From Chlamydoabsidia padenii (Eukaryota > Mucoromycota > Mucoromycetes > Mucorales > Cunninghamellaceae), in assembly GCA_025330725.1 (NCBI GenBank), contig JAIWND010000014.1, forward strand, positions 496,001 to 560,000: DNA of 64,000 nt, written 5' to 3'. Shown piece after piece: positions 10,541-23,148 of the stretch; position 1 is the first letter of the stretch, and every line of letters starts with the position of its first letter. A program made the translations under genes and the position numbers. The notes under the pieces are model-generated. The model was not told the origin of the DNA and did not search any database. It saw only the letters and a list, made by a program, of their open reading frames with translations.

Positions 10541-11584
10541 ATGATAAAAGTAGAAGAATATTCCAACTTTCCTGTTAGCCCCACTCGTCTATTTGCTTGG
10601 GATACCTCCACCACTGACGATGCATCAATTACGACATTCCAACCATTGACAAAGGCCAACTTGATTGAACATACAAGTGCACAAATACAACTACCAACTA
10701 ATTCTAAACACTTTGTAATGGATTGGTACAGCACCTCATTGAAAGACAACAATCTTACTCCACCATTATCACCAAGCTCAGTGACCACCAACAGTAGCCT
10801 CAAACATCGAGAGAGAAAAACATCAGCAACGACAACACAAAATATCGCCATTGATGCCTACCCTTTACCATTCCCTTATCACAATGATTGCACATTCCTT
10901 CCTACGGTGGAGACAGGACGAACACGATTTGACAGCGAAAGCACCCAGTCATTATACGACAGCCAGCCCTCCAGTCCGACGCATTCGATATACAAAAGAC
11001 ACCAGTATACAGCCACTCGTAGTCAGCGATCTCCTAGCTTGGCAAATTGTTTTCGACGTGGCAGCAATACCAGCTCAACACTCACACAATCAACAACGAT
11101 CAAGACCGACCTGATTATTGATACGCCACCTGCCAAGAAACAAGTGATCAACAAAAAGAACCAATCTTTTCGCAAACGACTGTCTATCTTGGTGGAAAAA
11201 TCTCAAGCCAATCCTTCTTCTTGTCATTTATTGGATGGGTCGACTTGTTACGGTCATAACAGCAAAAGTGACAATAACCTTAATCGACTGACATCATCAT
11301 TAAAACCTGCTTCTCCATCTTCACGTCATCATCGTCAAACGGCTTTGACTGGTTATTACAAGTCAAGATCGACAACAGCACTATCAACAAGGAATACCAT
11401 ACAAGGCAACAAGGCAGCGAATCCCTGGTATCAAGACGAACGACAGATCTACAGGGCCTCACCTTCTGATGATTATCAAAAACATCTTCAAAACAAATCC
11501 GATCATTCTCAATTGACCTCTCGCCGACAGGAGGGACTCTTTATTAGATTTGCAAGAAGAATCTGGCCTTTCAAACACATTTAG
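10541..11584 (+). CDS. Disordered Ser/Thr-rich protein of unknown function
   Basis: Single exon of 347 aa. I see no known domain. The protein is rich in Ser, Thr, Asn and Gln with many SP/TP sites. It contains NLTPPLSPSS (about residue 71), a pattern frequent in fungal regulatory proteins, as well as SQPSSPTHS and a basic C-terminal patch (IRFARRIWPFK) that ends the protein. The composition suggests a phosphorylated regulator or scaffold, but this is inference. The uninterrupted long frame, the CT-rich leader and the box 102 bp upstream support it as a real gene. Confidence 0.72.
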   Translation: MIKVEEYSNFPVSPTRLFAWDTSTTDDASITTFQPLTKANLIEHTSAQIQLPTNSKHFVMDWYSTSLKDNNLTPPLSPSSVTTNSSLKHRERKTSATTTQNIAIDAYPLPFPYHNDCTFLPTVETGRTRFDSESTQSLYDSQPSSPTHSIYKRHQYTATRSQRSPSLANCFRRGSNTSSTLTQSTTIKTDLIIDTPPAKKQVINKKNQSFRKRLSILVEKSQANPSSCHLLDGSTCYGHNSKSDNNLNRLTSSLKPASPSSRHHRQTALTGYYKSRSTTALSTRNTIQGNKAANPWYQDERQIYRASPSDDYQKHLQNKSDHSQLTSRRQEGLFIRFARRIWPFKHI

Positions 11585-12046
11585 ATGATATATTTCCCCC
11601 TTTGTATACTATAATATTATTGTTTATATCCCTCTTCCCCTCCCCCCCCCCAGATATCAATAAAATAAAATCATTTACCATTGTCTCTCTCATACTCTTT
11701 ATCATGCAGAAATTTGTGATACAGTACACGACATGCACATAAATGCTTATATGACGGTACATCATGTACCCAAAGTTGATTGTTGATTATGATTCTAAAA
11801 AGTTTCCGGTCTCGTTTGTTTTCAAATTCTCTTGTATTTGTAAACCCTCCGTAATGATTGTTTATTTATTTGGTAGCACAGTACATCCAGGGAGTGTCAG
11901 AAAGGATATGCTCACCGAGCGGGGCCCTTTTTTCGGGGAATGAAAATCAGGGAGGCAGCATTATTTTTTCTTTGCCACCCCTTTTTCGTTCTTTCTTTCT
12001 TTCTTCTTTCTTTCTTGAATACATAATCTTAAAAACACTCACCAAT
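11585..12046. other. Gene-free stretch before the second coiled-coil gene
   Basis: The first part is the 3' region of the preceding gene (AATAAAATAAAA near 11661). A C/T-rich leader (TTCTTTCTTTCTT type) covers about 11965-12015, directly before the start at 12047. No clear copy of the recurrent box is visible, only GC-rich pieces near 11915-11940. Confidence 0.4.
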
Positions 12047-13992
12047 ATGAATCTAGTCGATCTTGATTGTCAAACACAGTGTCAAGTCTCCACTCTGGTC
12101 ATTACGTTACAGGAACAATTGGAAACCACAAAAGCCGAAAACCAACTAGTTAAGTCAAGAAAAAAAAGGTAAAGGGCGGGTGTACCTGTTTGATCAATAA
12201 AGACTAACATAACTATTTATCTTTTGAAACAATTAGTTGAAGCAAAGCCTTCTTAATCAAAAAAATCAACATGAACAGGATCAAAATGACATGGAATTGG
12301 TAAAAGAAGAAGAAAAAAAAAAAAGAATAAGTATTGTAATCCAACGCGCCATGAAACTCACTCCTTTTATTTTACTTTGGGTCAAGTACAGAAACTAAAA
12401 GGAGTCTTACAAGAAAATGACTTGCTTTACCATACACAAGAAAAACTGGAATCTGAACTTTATGCAAAAGAACAAGAATTGGATGGTTTACGGAAAGACA
12501 CCCAGCAATGGAAACGACTACATAAAGACCTGGACAAGACTTTAGCAATGGAGGTAAGTACAGGATGAAATTGGGTGTTGTGATAAAGTAAACTAATTTG
12601 GTGAATAGCGTGAAGAATTTGATAAAGATAGATTGTCGTGGCACTATCGTGAAACTCAAATGAAGGATCAACTACGCCATCTACAACAACAACAACGACA
12701 GCAGCAGCAGCAGGAACAAAAGGATCGGCGTCATCGATCACCCAAAAGGAAAAACGGTTTATTTTCCGCTTATTCTACCCCTCATATTCCTTCTCTTTTG
12801 GATTGTCGTCAAGGTAACTAACTAACTCCCCCCCCCTTTTATTTTTATTTTTATTATACTCACTCATCTTATAATGTATGTTTAGGAAACGATGAAGATG
12901 AATACTCTGAAACAACATCAAAACCAATGGACTTGCTCTTTAACCATCAAGCTGAAATTAAACCATTTGATTTATCCCCAACTTCATTGGAAGCCCTTGA
13001 TTCGGCGGACAAGCAAACTATCCGGGCTCAGGAAACCATTATTGCAGAATTGAAGCTAAACCTGGAACAACAGGCTCACAAATTACAACAACAACATCTC
13101 TTGGATAGTCATGAAGCTTCTCTACAATTACAGGCTTTGATTTCCCAGGTCAACAATATCAAACAGCTTAACCAGTCTTTAATGGAGGAAAATGAAAGTT
13201 ACCAAATCTTGCTGCATGAAAAAACGATATGTGGTGATTTCATGTCCGATCCTATGGTACAGGTATGATTCAAACACATACACATATACTTACTTATCTT
13301 ACCTCGTCTTTTTATTCTTATACAGATTGGTCATGATAATCAAGACATGGACGACTCAAGATCGCACCAACTCTCACAAAACACTAGGAGATCCATGACA
13401 TCAGGGGAAGGATTGGGACTCAATTTGGCTGATGAATTAACAATGGCATCTTCTATGAAATCAAAACAAAAGTTGTTTAATGAAGAAGGTAAGCGAAATA
13501 AGGGGGGAGGGATCATCTACTAAAGAAAAAGAAAAATGCTCTTGTTACTTGACTATAGAAATGATGGCTGAAATCAAGACATTACAAGATGCGAACCGTG
13601 CTTTGCAACTTTACATGAACAAGATCCTTCTTCGCATTGTTGAAAACAAACACTTGGAAACCATTCTCAGCATTGACGAACCAAACAAGACAGCACCAGT
13701 AACCATCATTAATACAACAACATTAGGAACAGCCGATTGTAAAACCCCTTCATTGGAGTCCCGAAGTGGTTCCTTTGAAATGGATGACAATGAATCGTCA
13801 ATTTCTAGTGCTTCCAGCGACGATAGCGTGGACGACTGTGACTCTGGTGGTGGCGATTCTTGGACTCAAGTGTTTAGAAGAATGAGCAGCGGATTCGGAG
13901 GATGGTCAAAGCCCAATGATACAACCTATGTAAAAACACCTAGCTTAGACGTAGATCACTCTGTTAGATCCCTTTATCTTTTAAATAAATAA
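12047..13992 (+). CDS. Coiled-coil protein of unknown function
   Basis: Seven exons: 12047-12148, 12237-12299, 12392-12553, 12609-12813, 12886-13262, 13326-13488 and 13559-13992; 501 aa, phases consistent. Nearly the first half is heptad-like (LVITLQEQLETTKAENQL, LESELYAKEQELDGLRKD), with a (CAG)n-coded Gln run near residue 140. A second coiled coil follows (TIIAELKLNLEQQAHKLQQQ), then a conserved-looking helix, IKTLQDANRALQLYMNKILL, followed by an acidic Ser-rich tail and WTQVFRRMSSGFGGW near the end. The first donor is taken as GTTAAG (12149); the alternative GTAAAG site (12169) would put a stop into the next exon. Family not recognised; a vesicle-tether or cytoskeletal role is only a possibility. 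Confidence 0.7.
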
Positions 13993-14063
13993 TCTTGACT
14001 GTGATTATGCATAAATACTTTTTTTTTTTTTTTTGTCATCATCCCCAGTACCTGTTCCCCAAA

Positions 14064-14076
14064 ATTCAATCGCCGC
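14064..14076. promoter_or_regulatory. Recurrent upstream box (ATTCAATCGCCGC)
   Basis: This forward box copy lies 107 bp upstream of the Vps54 start at 14183. It is nearly the same as the copy at 29199-29212 upstream of the ubiquitin protease gene. Confidence 0.45.
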
Positions 14077-14182
14077 TTCTGGCGATATTTATTTGCTGTT
14101 TTGTCTTTTTTTCGGGGCGGCTCCTTCTTCCACTTTTTTTTTTTTCTTTTTAATCCTTATCGCCAAACCTCACATCCTAAAG

Positions 14183-17100
14183 ATGCACTCGAGGGAACAT
14201 GGCGACAATACTCAACAGACAAATGGTACATCACGTATAAACACAACAACATCGCCCAGACTTCACCATCTCATCCCAGCCAACAATAGCTTGAAATTGT
14301 CCGCCTTGGCCTCGTCTACTTCTTCACCCTCACCTTCACCGTATAATGGCTCTTCCAGTGCCAGCTCTTCACCATCTCCACCAATGATATCATCTTCATC
14401 CTCACCTCGTGGTACCACAACAGCTGTCAGCCTGGCGATGACTCGTGAACGATCTTTGCAACGCGATGACACCTTGTCGTATTCTACACCATCAAGCCGT
14501 CCTCCTTCTGTCCGGTCAGCCTCGTCTTATGGTCGTCCTTTACCTGGTAATCGACTGATACATACTGGTGGGGGTCATCACTCTCGTCGACACTCAAGCT
14601 ACTCCAACTTTAGCACCATGAGCGAAACCTCTTTGCCCTGGACAACAAAAGATATTGGCTTCAATGCTATTTCAGGTAAAAAAAATACTTGTAGGGTATA
14701 AAGTATGGAAATGTGCTCATTTTCATTTTCTTTTAGGTGTCTTGAACGATCCTGCTAAACGAGGTCAAGGCGCTACGAAACCAGGCAAGGCTGACATTGC
14801 TCCCGTACCACAAGCATCCATTCCACGAATTCGACCATCCGACTTTGACAGCTATCTCAGTCATGTTGGACCTGTGTTTGAACTATATCAGTACAACAAA
14901 CTGACCAACCATGACAATAACAACACAACTTCTACTTATGGATTACAAGCCGACACAACTCCTCATATCGGTGGGTTGGACGATATAAATTCAGGAACCC
15001 CTTTATTACCAGCACATCAACGACAAAGTAGTAGAAATCCGTACAGTTTGCCACCTCAACAGATCTTATCATCAGATTCTTTGGTCAGCATGGATTCATC
15101 GGTCTCTCCTCATCAACGTGAACTACCAATGCTCGAAAATGTACCATCGATATTCTTTGAAGAAGATTTCCACCTTGAAAACCCACGAACGTTTGACACA
15201 GTATGCGAAGGTGCAGATATCATCGGCAACAAAAACAACAATCCACCAATATCCACCAATAGCATCTTACAAGAAAAACTGTCTTATTATCTGGATACAG
15301 TTGAAGTCCATCTACTACAAGAAATCGAAAATCGGTCTTCTTCCTTCTTTGAAGCACTGTCCAACTTGCAAGCATTACATCAACAAACCTTGGATTGTGT
15401 CACTCAGATCCATACTATTCGTAACAAAATGAAACAACTGGAAAAGACGGAATGCAAGGACGGTTTGGATGTGATTCGACTACAGGTGAAAAGACGCAAC
15501 TTGGAACAACTACATGAAGCGATCTCGACCATCAAGGACATTGTCTCTGTGCAACCTATGATTCAGATTCTATTGGGACATGGTGATTACTTTGGTGCTC
15601 TGGATTTGATTCATGAAACACGACTTACATTACAACAACAAGATACTGATGATGATAGGCAAGATTTAAAATGTAATGTGGATTGGCGATCTATCAAGGC
15701 TTTGGTTAATCTATCAACTCAATTGGATGAAATGGAGAAGGCAGTGGCAGCAATGATGCAACATGACTTTTTGTCGATGATTCTATCTGATTTGACCTCT
15801 TTTAGTAATGGACTGAAACTGGATCAAGTCTCTTCTTCATTTTTATCTTCCTCTGATGATGCACAACATGAATCTTTGGGTGATGATATTCCACTAGGAT
15901 TAAAGGATCGATTGACATCAAGTGTAATGGGTTTGATATCTACCAATGCATTATATACCAGTATTCAAGATTACAAGAATCAACTCTGTGTGGAACTCAA
16001 AACTATCATACAAAAGGTAAAGGGAATGGAACAAGATGACTGTATGAATCTCACTGGAACCTTATATATACCATTGATTAGCATTATCCAGTAGGCGTCT
16101 CTCAAAATGAAGATACAGACTCTTCTTCCCAAGGTAGTGGTACTGGACTGGCTAAACAACTCAAATCAATGCCATTTGATCAATTTTTTCATATGCTGGT
16201 TGGGCTCTTTGGTGTGCTTCTAAAAGTGATTGAACGAATAGCCATGTACGATCAAATGATGATGAAAATGATTGATGAGTGCTTGGAACGACATATCAAA
16301 TCTATCAACCAAGATGAAGGACGACAAGAGGTGGTTACTCAACTGGAGGAACAATGCGAATTGGCGAAGAAGGGATCGAATGAAGTGGTGTACACCATCT
16401 CTGATTTGGCTCATGTGCGCTGTGGGAAACTGATTGGATTCCGTGGTGATCAAAATGCATTACTGAACACTATTGACTTTTATCGGCTCTCTCATGTCAT
16501 CAAGTCCTTTATTCAACAATCCGAAACTCTGTGTGGTCGTCCGTGCTTTGGTCTTCGAGGGACAGTGCTTTCTCAGGTAATATGAATAACTGGGTTGACT
16601 TTTTCATTGACTAACCTGCGCTTCTTTATATATATACAATAGCAAAAAGCCTTTATCGATCATTTCCATATGGAACGACTGAAACAGGAAGCACAACTTA
16701 TTGAAAACGACCAGTGGGTGGCAAGCGAAGTACCATTGGACTTCCAACGTATCGTGGATCGTATATGCGATGGGTCTTTTGGAAATAACAACAATAATGA
16801 ATCAACTCCAACTCAACAAAGTCGCCAACGATCAGAAGAAGCAATATCCCCTACAACATCATCACATGAAGAATCCGATAAAACAACAAAGTTATTGATT
16901 ATTCATGGACAGTCTTACTATGTGGTCGGATGTACATTATTGATAATCAAGTTATTTGAAGACTACCTACAATGTGTGGTGAATTTGGATGGAATGGCTA
17001 CAGATATTATGCAAAAGCTGATGGAACTACTCAAGGTAATCAAAAAAAAAGGGGGGGAGGCAAACATTATAAAGAGGGTGGTATTGATTGTTATTTTTTT

Positions 17101-17871
17101 TAATAGATGTTCAACTCCCGAGTCTGTCAAGTGATTCTTGGTGCTGGTGCGATGCGCTCTGCTGGGTTGAAGAACATATCGGCGAAACACTTGGGTAAAA
17201 AGAATACAAAGATAAAAAATGAATAGCTGCCAACTCACCTTTTTTCTTCTTCTTTACTCTCTATTATAGCACTCGCATCTCAATCAGTAGGTGTGATGAT
17301 TGCATTAACTCCTTCATTGAAGGATTGTGTGGGCCGATACATGCCTGCAAAACACATGGTTCTATTGTCTGAATTTGATCGTGTGGGGAATGACTTTAAG
17401 GGCCATCAACAAGAAATACATGTCAAATTGGTGTCGATCATGAACGAACGATTCTCAATACATATCAAGGCGATGCAGGTCATCCAATGGGACATTGACG
17501 ATACAACAGGGAAACAGGCAAACATCTACATGGAGACTTTGGTCAAGGAAACAATGACTCTTCACAAGGTGTTAAGTAAATATCTACCTTCTAAGGATCT
17601 ACAGGTAAAAAAAAAATCATACAGTTCAGAAAAGATGTACCCTCTGACTCTTTTTATGTAGTTTATCATGGTCCAAGTCTTCCAATCATTCACTACAAAA
17701 CTCTCTGAAGTAGTTGATCAGACGACTATCAACACTGACCAAGGTAAAGCACGGCTACTCAAGGATGTCACCTACTTCACTCGACGACTATCCTCTCTAC
17801 AAGGCATCGAAGGTCCTTCTCGTGAAGTTCTGGATGCTGTTGAATCCATACAATTAACTTCCTCCAATTGA
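14183..17871 (+). CDS. Vps54-like subunit of the GARP tethering complex
   Basis: Seven exons: 14183-14675, 14737-16016, 16082-16576, 16643-17035, 17107-17194, 17270-17604 and 17662-17871; about 1097 aa. The Ser/Pro-rich N-terminus leads to LPWTTKDIGFNAISGVLNDP, the Vps54 signature; then comes a coiled-coil Vps54 N-terminal region (LDTVEVHLLQEIENRSSSFF, about 350-480). The C-terminal Vps54 domain includes QKAFIDHFHMERLKQ, DQWVASEVPLDFQ, YYVVGCTLLIIKLFEDYL, VILGAGAMRSAGLKNISAKH and LALASQSVGVMIALTP. GARP (Vps51-54) tethers endosome-derived vesicles at the trans-Golgi network. Exon 3 begins at 16082 (HYPVGVSQ); using the later AGs would break phase. Length is somewhat above the usual 950-1000 aa because of the disordered N-terminus. 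Confidence 0.92.
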
Positions 17872-18651
17872 ACCTCTTAATAGTTTATCCCCTTTTACTT
17901 TAATTAACATTAGTTACTAACAATCATACCATACACCATCCTACTTTTTTTTTTGTTTAATGTATTCCCCCTCTTCCTCTCTTCCTCTGTTAAACTACCT
18001 TTTATAACCAATAAAGATTCTTATTCAAACAAACTAATACTTGTTTCAGTACTGGGCTTGTTGCACATGGTATGTACCCAAACAATGTTGTCCTTGCATG
18101 AATTTTTACAAAATATTCAAATTCCGCTCATCCTCTCCATCTGTCTTTTGAACATATTTTTTCCAACAAAGTCAGGTGCTCAAACCCTTGGGTTGCTTGA
18201 AGAAAACACCTACGGTGAAGGTATACTGTCGGGATTTAAAAATGATGTTTGCCTTTCTTAAAGTTGAAGGTGGAACTCCATTAGCAATCTACATCCATCT
18301 CGAACTTGACCCAACTGACACAAGGGCCCTAAGCTAAACAATGTGGTTGGAATGTAGACGTACAAATCAGCATACATCCCTACCTCATTGAGATGGATGA
18401 ACAATGGAGTCCTGACGGGATTTTGGACAATCGGGGCCGGGATTTAACTTCTGTCAGCATCATGTACCCTGCTTGATTGGGTGAATAGACAATATAACAG
18501 ACAAAGATAACAATGATAATAGGAGAAAAGCATTTAAAAGAGTCAATGCATTATTGTGCCCCCCATCTTTTATTAAGATATTTGTGTAATCTATTTAAAT
18601 AGGATGAATAAAAGTAATCTACAATCTACATAAATTTATCCCTCTTTGTTT
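17872..18651. other. Gene-free stretch between convergent Vps54 and Nab2 genes
   Basis: The two genes converge here. A plus-strand 102-codon frame (17953-18261) shows a hydrophobic start but no domain and no splice support. Box-like pieces occur at 18229-18240 (TCGGGATTTAAA) and near 18438, although no start codon lies nearby. AATAAA-type signals on both strands lie at 18007-18013 and 18600-18612. Confidence 0.4.
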
Positions 18652-20740
18652 TTATAAATCCATTTCAGTGTCTAGTTCTTGTCCTTGATTTTGTTGGGCT
18701 GGTTTGATCAGATCGGCGCTTTCACCCAATTGCATCTTTTCCACTTGACTGTCATCAGCGATTACAAAGCTCCGTTCGCTTTTATTTGTACGTCCAGCAA
18801 ATGAGGATGGATTGACCACCAGTGATTTGTTCAGAGTTTTTCCATAGGGCATAGGTTTTGTTTGAGTTGTATGTTTATAGAAGCAGCCCGGGCGAGTACA
18901 GGCACCATCAAATTTACACTATATCATTTAACGCATCATATAAGGATGAGTCATGGAATGGTCGTATATTAATTGTTACTTACGATGATTTCAGAAGGAT
19001 TGCCGTCTTTAGGATGCATAAAGTAACAATCAGGTCGGGTGCAGTTTTCACCATTTTTGCAAGGCACAGGAATCCGCTTGGGAGTAGGCATTGGTGGTTG
19101 ATAAGGCTGGTAAGTCGAGTATGGTGGACCTTGTTGTTGAGATTCAAAAAAGGACGGGATGGCTGGAGGATGGAAGTAAGGACATTGGTCATTGTTACAA
19201 TGAGGAAAGTATCGACAAGGAATCGCCCGTTCAGTCAATGTGTTATCCGTGACAGGTTGGTGAGAAGGTTTCTTTGGAGTGTAAGGATGAATAAACATAC
19301 ATTCAGAAGGTTTGTTTGGACAGTTTGGAAAGTCGCTATATAAAAATAAAAATAAAAATAAAAGAATTTGGTTAGTTATCTTTATACAATAATTTATATA
19401 CCAAGCTATTGTTACTTACGGACAAAGGGTATCAGGATGGAAGTAAGTACAGTCATCACCTTGATCACAAGTAGGCCAGTATTTGCATCTTTGTTGTTTA
19501 TATGGTTGACTTCTATCAGGTTCCGGCTTTCTAATTCCCAACCGATCAAATACAGATGGGGATGCTAAAAAATAAATAAATAACAGTATGTATTAGTTGG
19601 TTGTTAATTCATGATGAATGATTAAACTCCCCCCCCCCAATTATATTTTTTGTTTGCCCACTTACCAGAATTTGATGTTGATGATGATGATCCACCAGAT
19701 GGTTTTCCAAGTCGAGCAAAGATCGTATCACCTTTGTATTCACGCTGAGTGGTTCGTTCCTTATGTCGAATAGGAGATCTGGATCTGGATCTAGAGCGAG
19801 ACCGATGGCGAAGATCCACACGATGATGTTGACGTCGATCCGGTTGACTTTTTTGCTGATGACGTCGATCAGAAGAATAATCAGTACGTTGATGTCCTTC
19901 CCGTCTATCATGATCTTCAGTTCGTGATTGTTGTTCCATGGTCGAGTCAAATCCTCGTGATTGAAGTCGGGGTTGTTGATGTGATGGTTGTCCTAATCCA
20001 CTGAGTGCCTGAGTAAACATTCTATTCTTCCGTGTCGTCCGTCTTTCCATACTTGCTGTTGCATTATCTCCATCTGTCATCATGATTTCATTCGTTGAGC
20101 TGACTGGTGTTGCGGAAGATGTTGGTGGAATGTTGGTAGTCGAGGGTACTGTTCCTTGGTTCTTGAGTTCATCGATTCGTGCAAACATCCATTGTGTGAG
20201 ATATTGATCTATTTGAGTCCAAATCGAATGATCAGTCCTCTAGTCACTTCAAAAAGTGTTCATGAGCAAGACACAGTGTATTGTTAGTACTTACCATAGT
20301 CATCCCCAATCACTACAAAGAAGAAGAAGAAGAAGAAAGAGATACTCAAATTAGTTGAAATGATCGCTTTATATACCACATTTTACTTACAAGCACGCAA
20401 TTCAGAGGATACTTCGTCAGGAGATTTGCCAATTTGAATGATATCAACAATAAAGTCAGACAATGAGGTATCTATTATATATCAAAGTGACGAAGTTAGT
20501 ATTTCAAAGAGATCAGTGTATGTGTCTTTGTTACCTGCTTGACCAACGTATTCATAGTAGACACATTTGTCATGAATTTCTTTCTAAACGTTGAGTGACA
20601 ATAAAAAAAAAAAGGAGGGAGTGTAAGTATCGAATATACAAAGTAGTAGTAGTATTAGTTCCAAAAAAAAAAAAAAAAAAAAAAAGATCATGAATCCAAA
20701 TATTCAATACCTTCAATACGGCCCAAAGGTGAGAATCCAT
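18652..20740 (-). CDS. Nab2/ZC3H14-like poly(A)-RNA-binding CCCH zinc-finger protein
   Basis: Eight exons on the minus strand: 20711-20740, 20535-20583, 20391-20471, 20295-20312, 19666-20208, 19420-19564, 18984-19335 and 18652-18918; 494 aa. Residues 1-70 form the Nab2 PWI-like domain (MDSHLWAVLKKEIHDK, YEYVGQAD, ELRALIGDDYDQYLTQWMF). An Arg/Ser-rich linker follows (RHRSRSRSRSRSP near residue 200). Five tandem CCCH fingers occupy about 267-422, with spacing CX5CX4-6CX3H: CKYWPTC, CPDFPNC, CRYFPHC, CKNGENC and CKFDGAC. Five fingers match ZC3H14 and plant/animal orthologues; yeast Nab2 has seven. The protein limits poly(A) tail length and supports mRNA export. Several exons are very short (18, 30 and 49 nt), but the phases join exactly through the conserved N-domain. 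Confidence 0.93.
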
Positions 20741-20937
20741 TTGTAATAAAGTAAAGAGAAGGGAAAAAAAAATCTTGCAACAAACAACACAGCCGCTGTG
20801 TTTTGTAGAAAAATAGGATTCAAATGCCGACAGATAACCAAAATAATAAATGTTGTGAGAATCCCAATCTTCTTTTTTTTTTTTTTTTCTTCCCCCTTTT
20901 TTTGCATACTTGACATTGTCTGATCACTGAAACAAAT
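20741..20937. promoter_or_regulatory. Divergent promoter shared by the Nab2-like gene and Mdm10
   Basis: Only 197 bp separate the two start codons. A single box copy (ATTCAAATGCCGA, 20818-20830) lies near the middle, 78 bp from the Nab2-like start and 108 bp from the Mdm10 start. A long T tract (about 20871-20889) lies on the Mdm10 side and A-rich DNA on the other. This placement is the cleanest evidence in the window that the box serves promoters. Confidence 0.55.
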
Positions 20938-22261
20938 ATGTACGACTTTATGGAGTACTGTTTACGGTGCTATTATCGGTCTTCTGGCTGGAATCAAGAA
21001 AATCAATACTCCAATCTATGCTCTTGGTCCCGTACACTATTGGATTTTTATACCCCTCGAGGCCTATCACTTCATCTTGCCAAACTTCCAACCACACAAT
21101 TCAAGCCGTCTTATACCATGAATGCTTTACCCTCCTTGAATGGTAGTATTGGTTACTTGTTTACTTCTGAACCTTTGGATATTGGTACCAGTGGAACAGT
21201 TGATTTCCAAGATATGGTTGATCAATTTTGTATACGGCGGCGACCTCAACTTCCATCACACCATGGCATTGAAGAAGGGGCTCGGGACAACAACAAGAAA
21301 AACTATTTGGTCTATGGAAGGATGTTTTTTCCTGGTGCAGCTTTGGAAACAATGTATGTACGGCGACTATCTCCCCAACTGCAATACCTGATCACCGCTG
21401 TCAATCACCCACGCGATTCTGGTCTACCACAGGTAAATATACTGTAAGGGAATGAAACTCAACTGTGTTCTTATTGATTTTTTTTTTTTTTTAGATGGCC
21501 TTCCAATTACAATATGATGTGGGTAAATGGTGCTCGGAATGCTCTTATACAACTGATGATGGATTATTAGGACTAAGGGCACTTTATAACTTTGGGAAAC
21601 CTTTAAAAGAAGGTCATGGACAATGGTCATTGGGAACTGAATTATACTATGGTACTTTGGACAAAAGTGGAGGATGTAAGTAGCCTAAAAGAAAAAAGAG
21701 AAGAAAAAGAGATTGATGTAACTCTTTGAATAGTATCTGCAGGTCTACGTTATCGTACCAACCCATCATCAACAACAACGCCTATCCATGTAACCTACAC
21801 ATTGAATCCTATTGTTGGTCATATGACGACAGCCTATGTAGCTCAAGTATCCGACAATCTTAGCATGTGCTCAAGGTTTGAATTCAGCATCTACTCTTAT
21901 GAAAGCGATCTAGCAGTAGGATTCGAATACCAGGCCAAAAACCTCTCGGCACCCTCTCGAACGAAACAGAACAAGGGAAACAAGGTGACGGAAACAGATA
22001 CTCTCTCTTTGACAACAACCAAAACATTGGAAGGCTTGATGAAGGTCAGACTTGGGTTTGCTTCGGTAAGAATTAAGAAGAGGGGGTTTATATAATATAT
22101 GGTCTAACATTTATTTTACTTTGGTGATCATCAAGGGACTGGCATTGATGTGGGAAGGACGTTACAAGAATACACTGTTTAGTTTTGGCCTTACTGCTGA
22201 TCTTATGAATCCATCTAATCCTATTCGAACCATGGGTATAGAAGTGCAATTCTTTTCATAA
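20938..22261 (+). CDS. mdm10: Mitochondrial outer-membrane beta-barrel Mdm10
   Basis: Four exons: 20938-21432, 21495-21675, 21734-22065 and 22136-22261; 377 aa. The N-terminus MYDFMEYCLRCYYRSSGW, then LLDFYTPRGLSLHL and a PSYTMNALPSLNGSIGYLF stretch, match Mdm10. The C-terminus (LALMWEGRYKNTLFSFGLTA, then GIEVQFFS) is a typical terminal barrel strand ending in Phe-Ser. Mdm10 is a 19-strand barrel that is part of the ERMES ER-mitochondria tether and of the SAM assembly machinery. ERMES is characteristic of fungi and some protists. It shares a promoter with the Nab2-like gene. Confidence 0.93.
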
Positions 22262-22529
22262 AATCAATTCTTTCGAATAGACTGTCGTTATAGTTTGAAT
22301 ATTGTAATTTTACCCCACTCTAGAATAGATTCTTTAATAAAATATAAAATAAACAAGTGTCAGCAAATGACCACATGTTTCAACAATCAACATACCCTTA
22401 AACTGTCTTTTATCAACTGTTATACTTGCTCTAATTAATAAAAATCCATGATTACTATTGCCATATTGACATATAATTTGTGTTATTATATTGTGTATGT
22501 CAAAATCATGCGCGCATTTTAAAACACCA

Positions 22530-22820
22530 CACCCCGAAAAATTCAGAGGCCTCATAGGCTCCTTAAAATGTTGACAATGGAGCCTATGGGGCTAATTTAA
22601 CTTCCTCACTTTCCTCACAATCCTCACAATCCTCACAAACGGGCTTTCAATTATAAACCGCCGCTGCAAAGTCCTTTAAATCCAGCCCGAAAAATTCAAA
22701 GGCCTCTTAGGCTCCTTAAAATGTTGACAATGGAGCCTATGGGGCTAGTTTAACTTCCTCACAATCCTCACAATCCTCACAATCCTCACAAACGGGCTTT
22801 TAATTATAAACCGCCGCTGA
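22530..22820 (+). repeat. Two tandem copies of the 152-bp repeat family
   Basis: Copy 1 runs from about 22530 to 22683, copy 2 from about 22684 to 22820. Each starts with CCCGAAAAATTCARAGGCCT, has TTAAAATGTTGACAATGGAG, then a run of 9-bp TCCTCACAA/TCCTCACTT subrepeats, and ends GGGCTTT(C/T)AATTATAAACCG plus CCGCTG. The family continues on the other side of PIG-F (24125-25188). The 22262-22529 and 22821-23148 flanks carry no gene. Confidence 0.93.
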
Positions 22821-23148
22821 ATTTATAATCGGGGTTTGAATATCCCGACTGTCAGAATTGGGGAGGCCTGGATGGTGATCACTTTTATCAAGACATGAAC
22901 AAAAGATCTACTAGTATGAGCGATCGTACTTTTCCAAGTTCTATTCATGCTATTACATTATGATCCTAAAACATAAAGTAAAACAACAACAGCATCATTA
23001 TCATTATCATTATATATCATCCAAGATTACAGGTCAAGAGTATTTATTTGTATGCATATGCATGAATGTCGAGTACAGGGTAAAGTACATTAAGATAAAC
23101 TAGTAAATATAAATAACAATGGTTCTATTTCTATATGAATGAATGGTT
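22821..23148. other. Gene-free stretch, 3' side of PIG-F
   Basis: Right after the repeat is the near-palindromic GGGGTTTGAATATCCCGAC (22823-22841), a box-like element in both orientations. Beyond it is simple AT-rich DNA with a (CATTAT)n run near 22990-23015. No gene is visible. Confidence 0.4.

Noticed and set aside
17953..18261. 102-codon frame in the Vps54-Nab2 spacer
   Set aside because: It begins inside a T-rich 3' region, has no domain, no box at the right distance and sits between two convergent genes.
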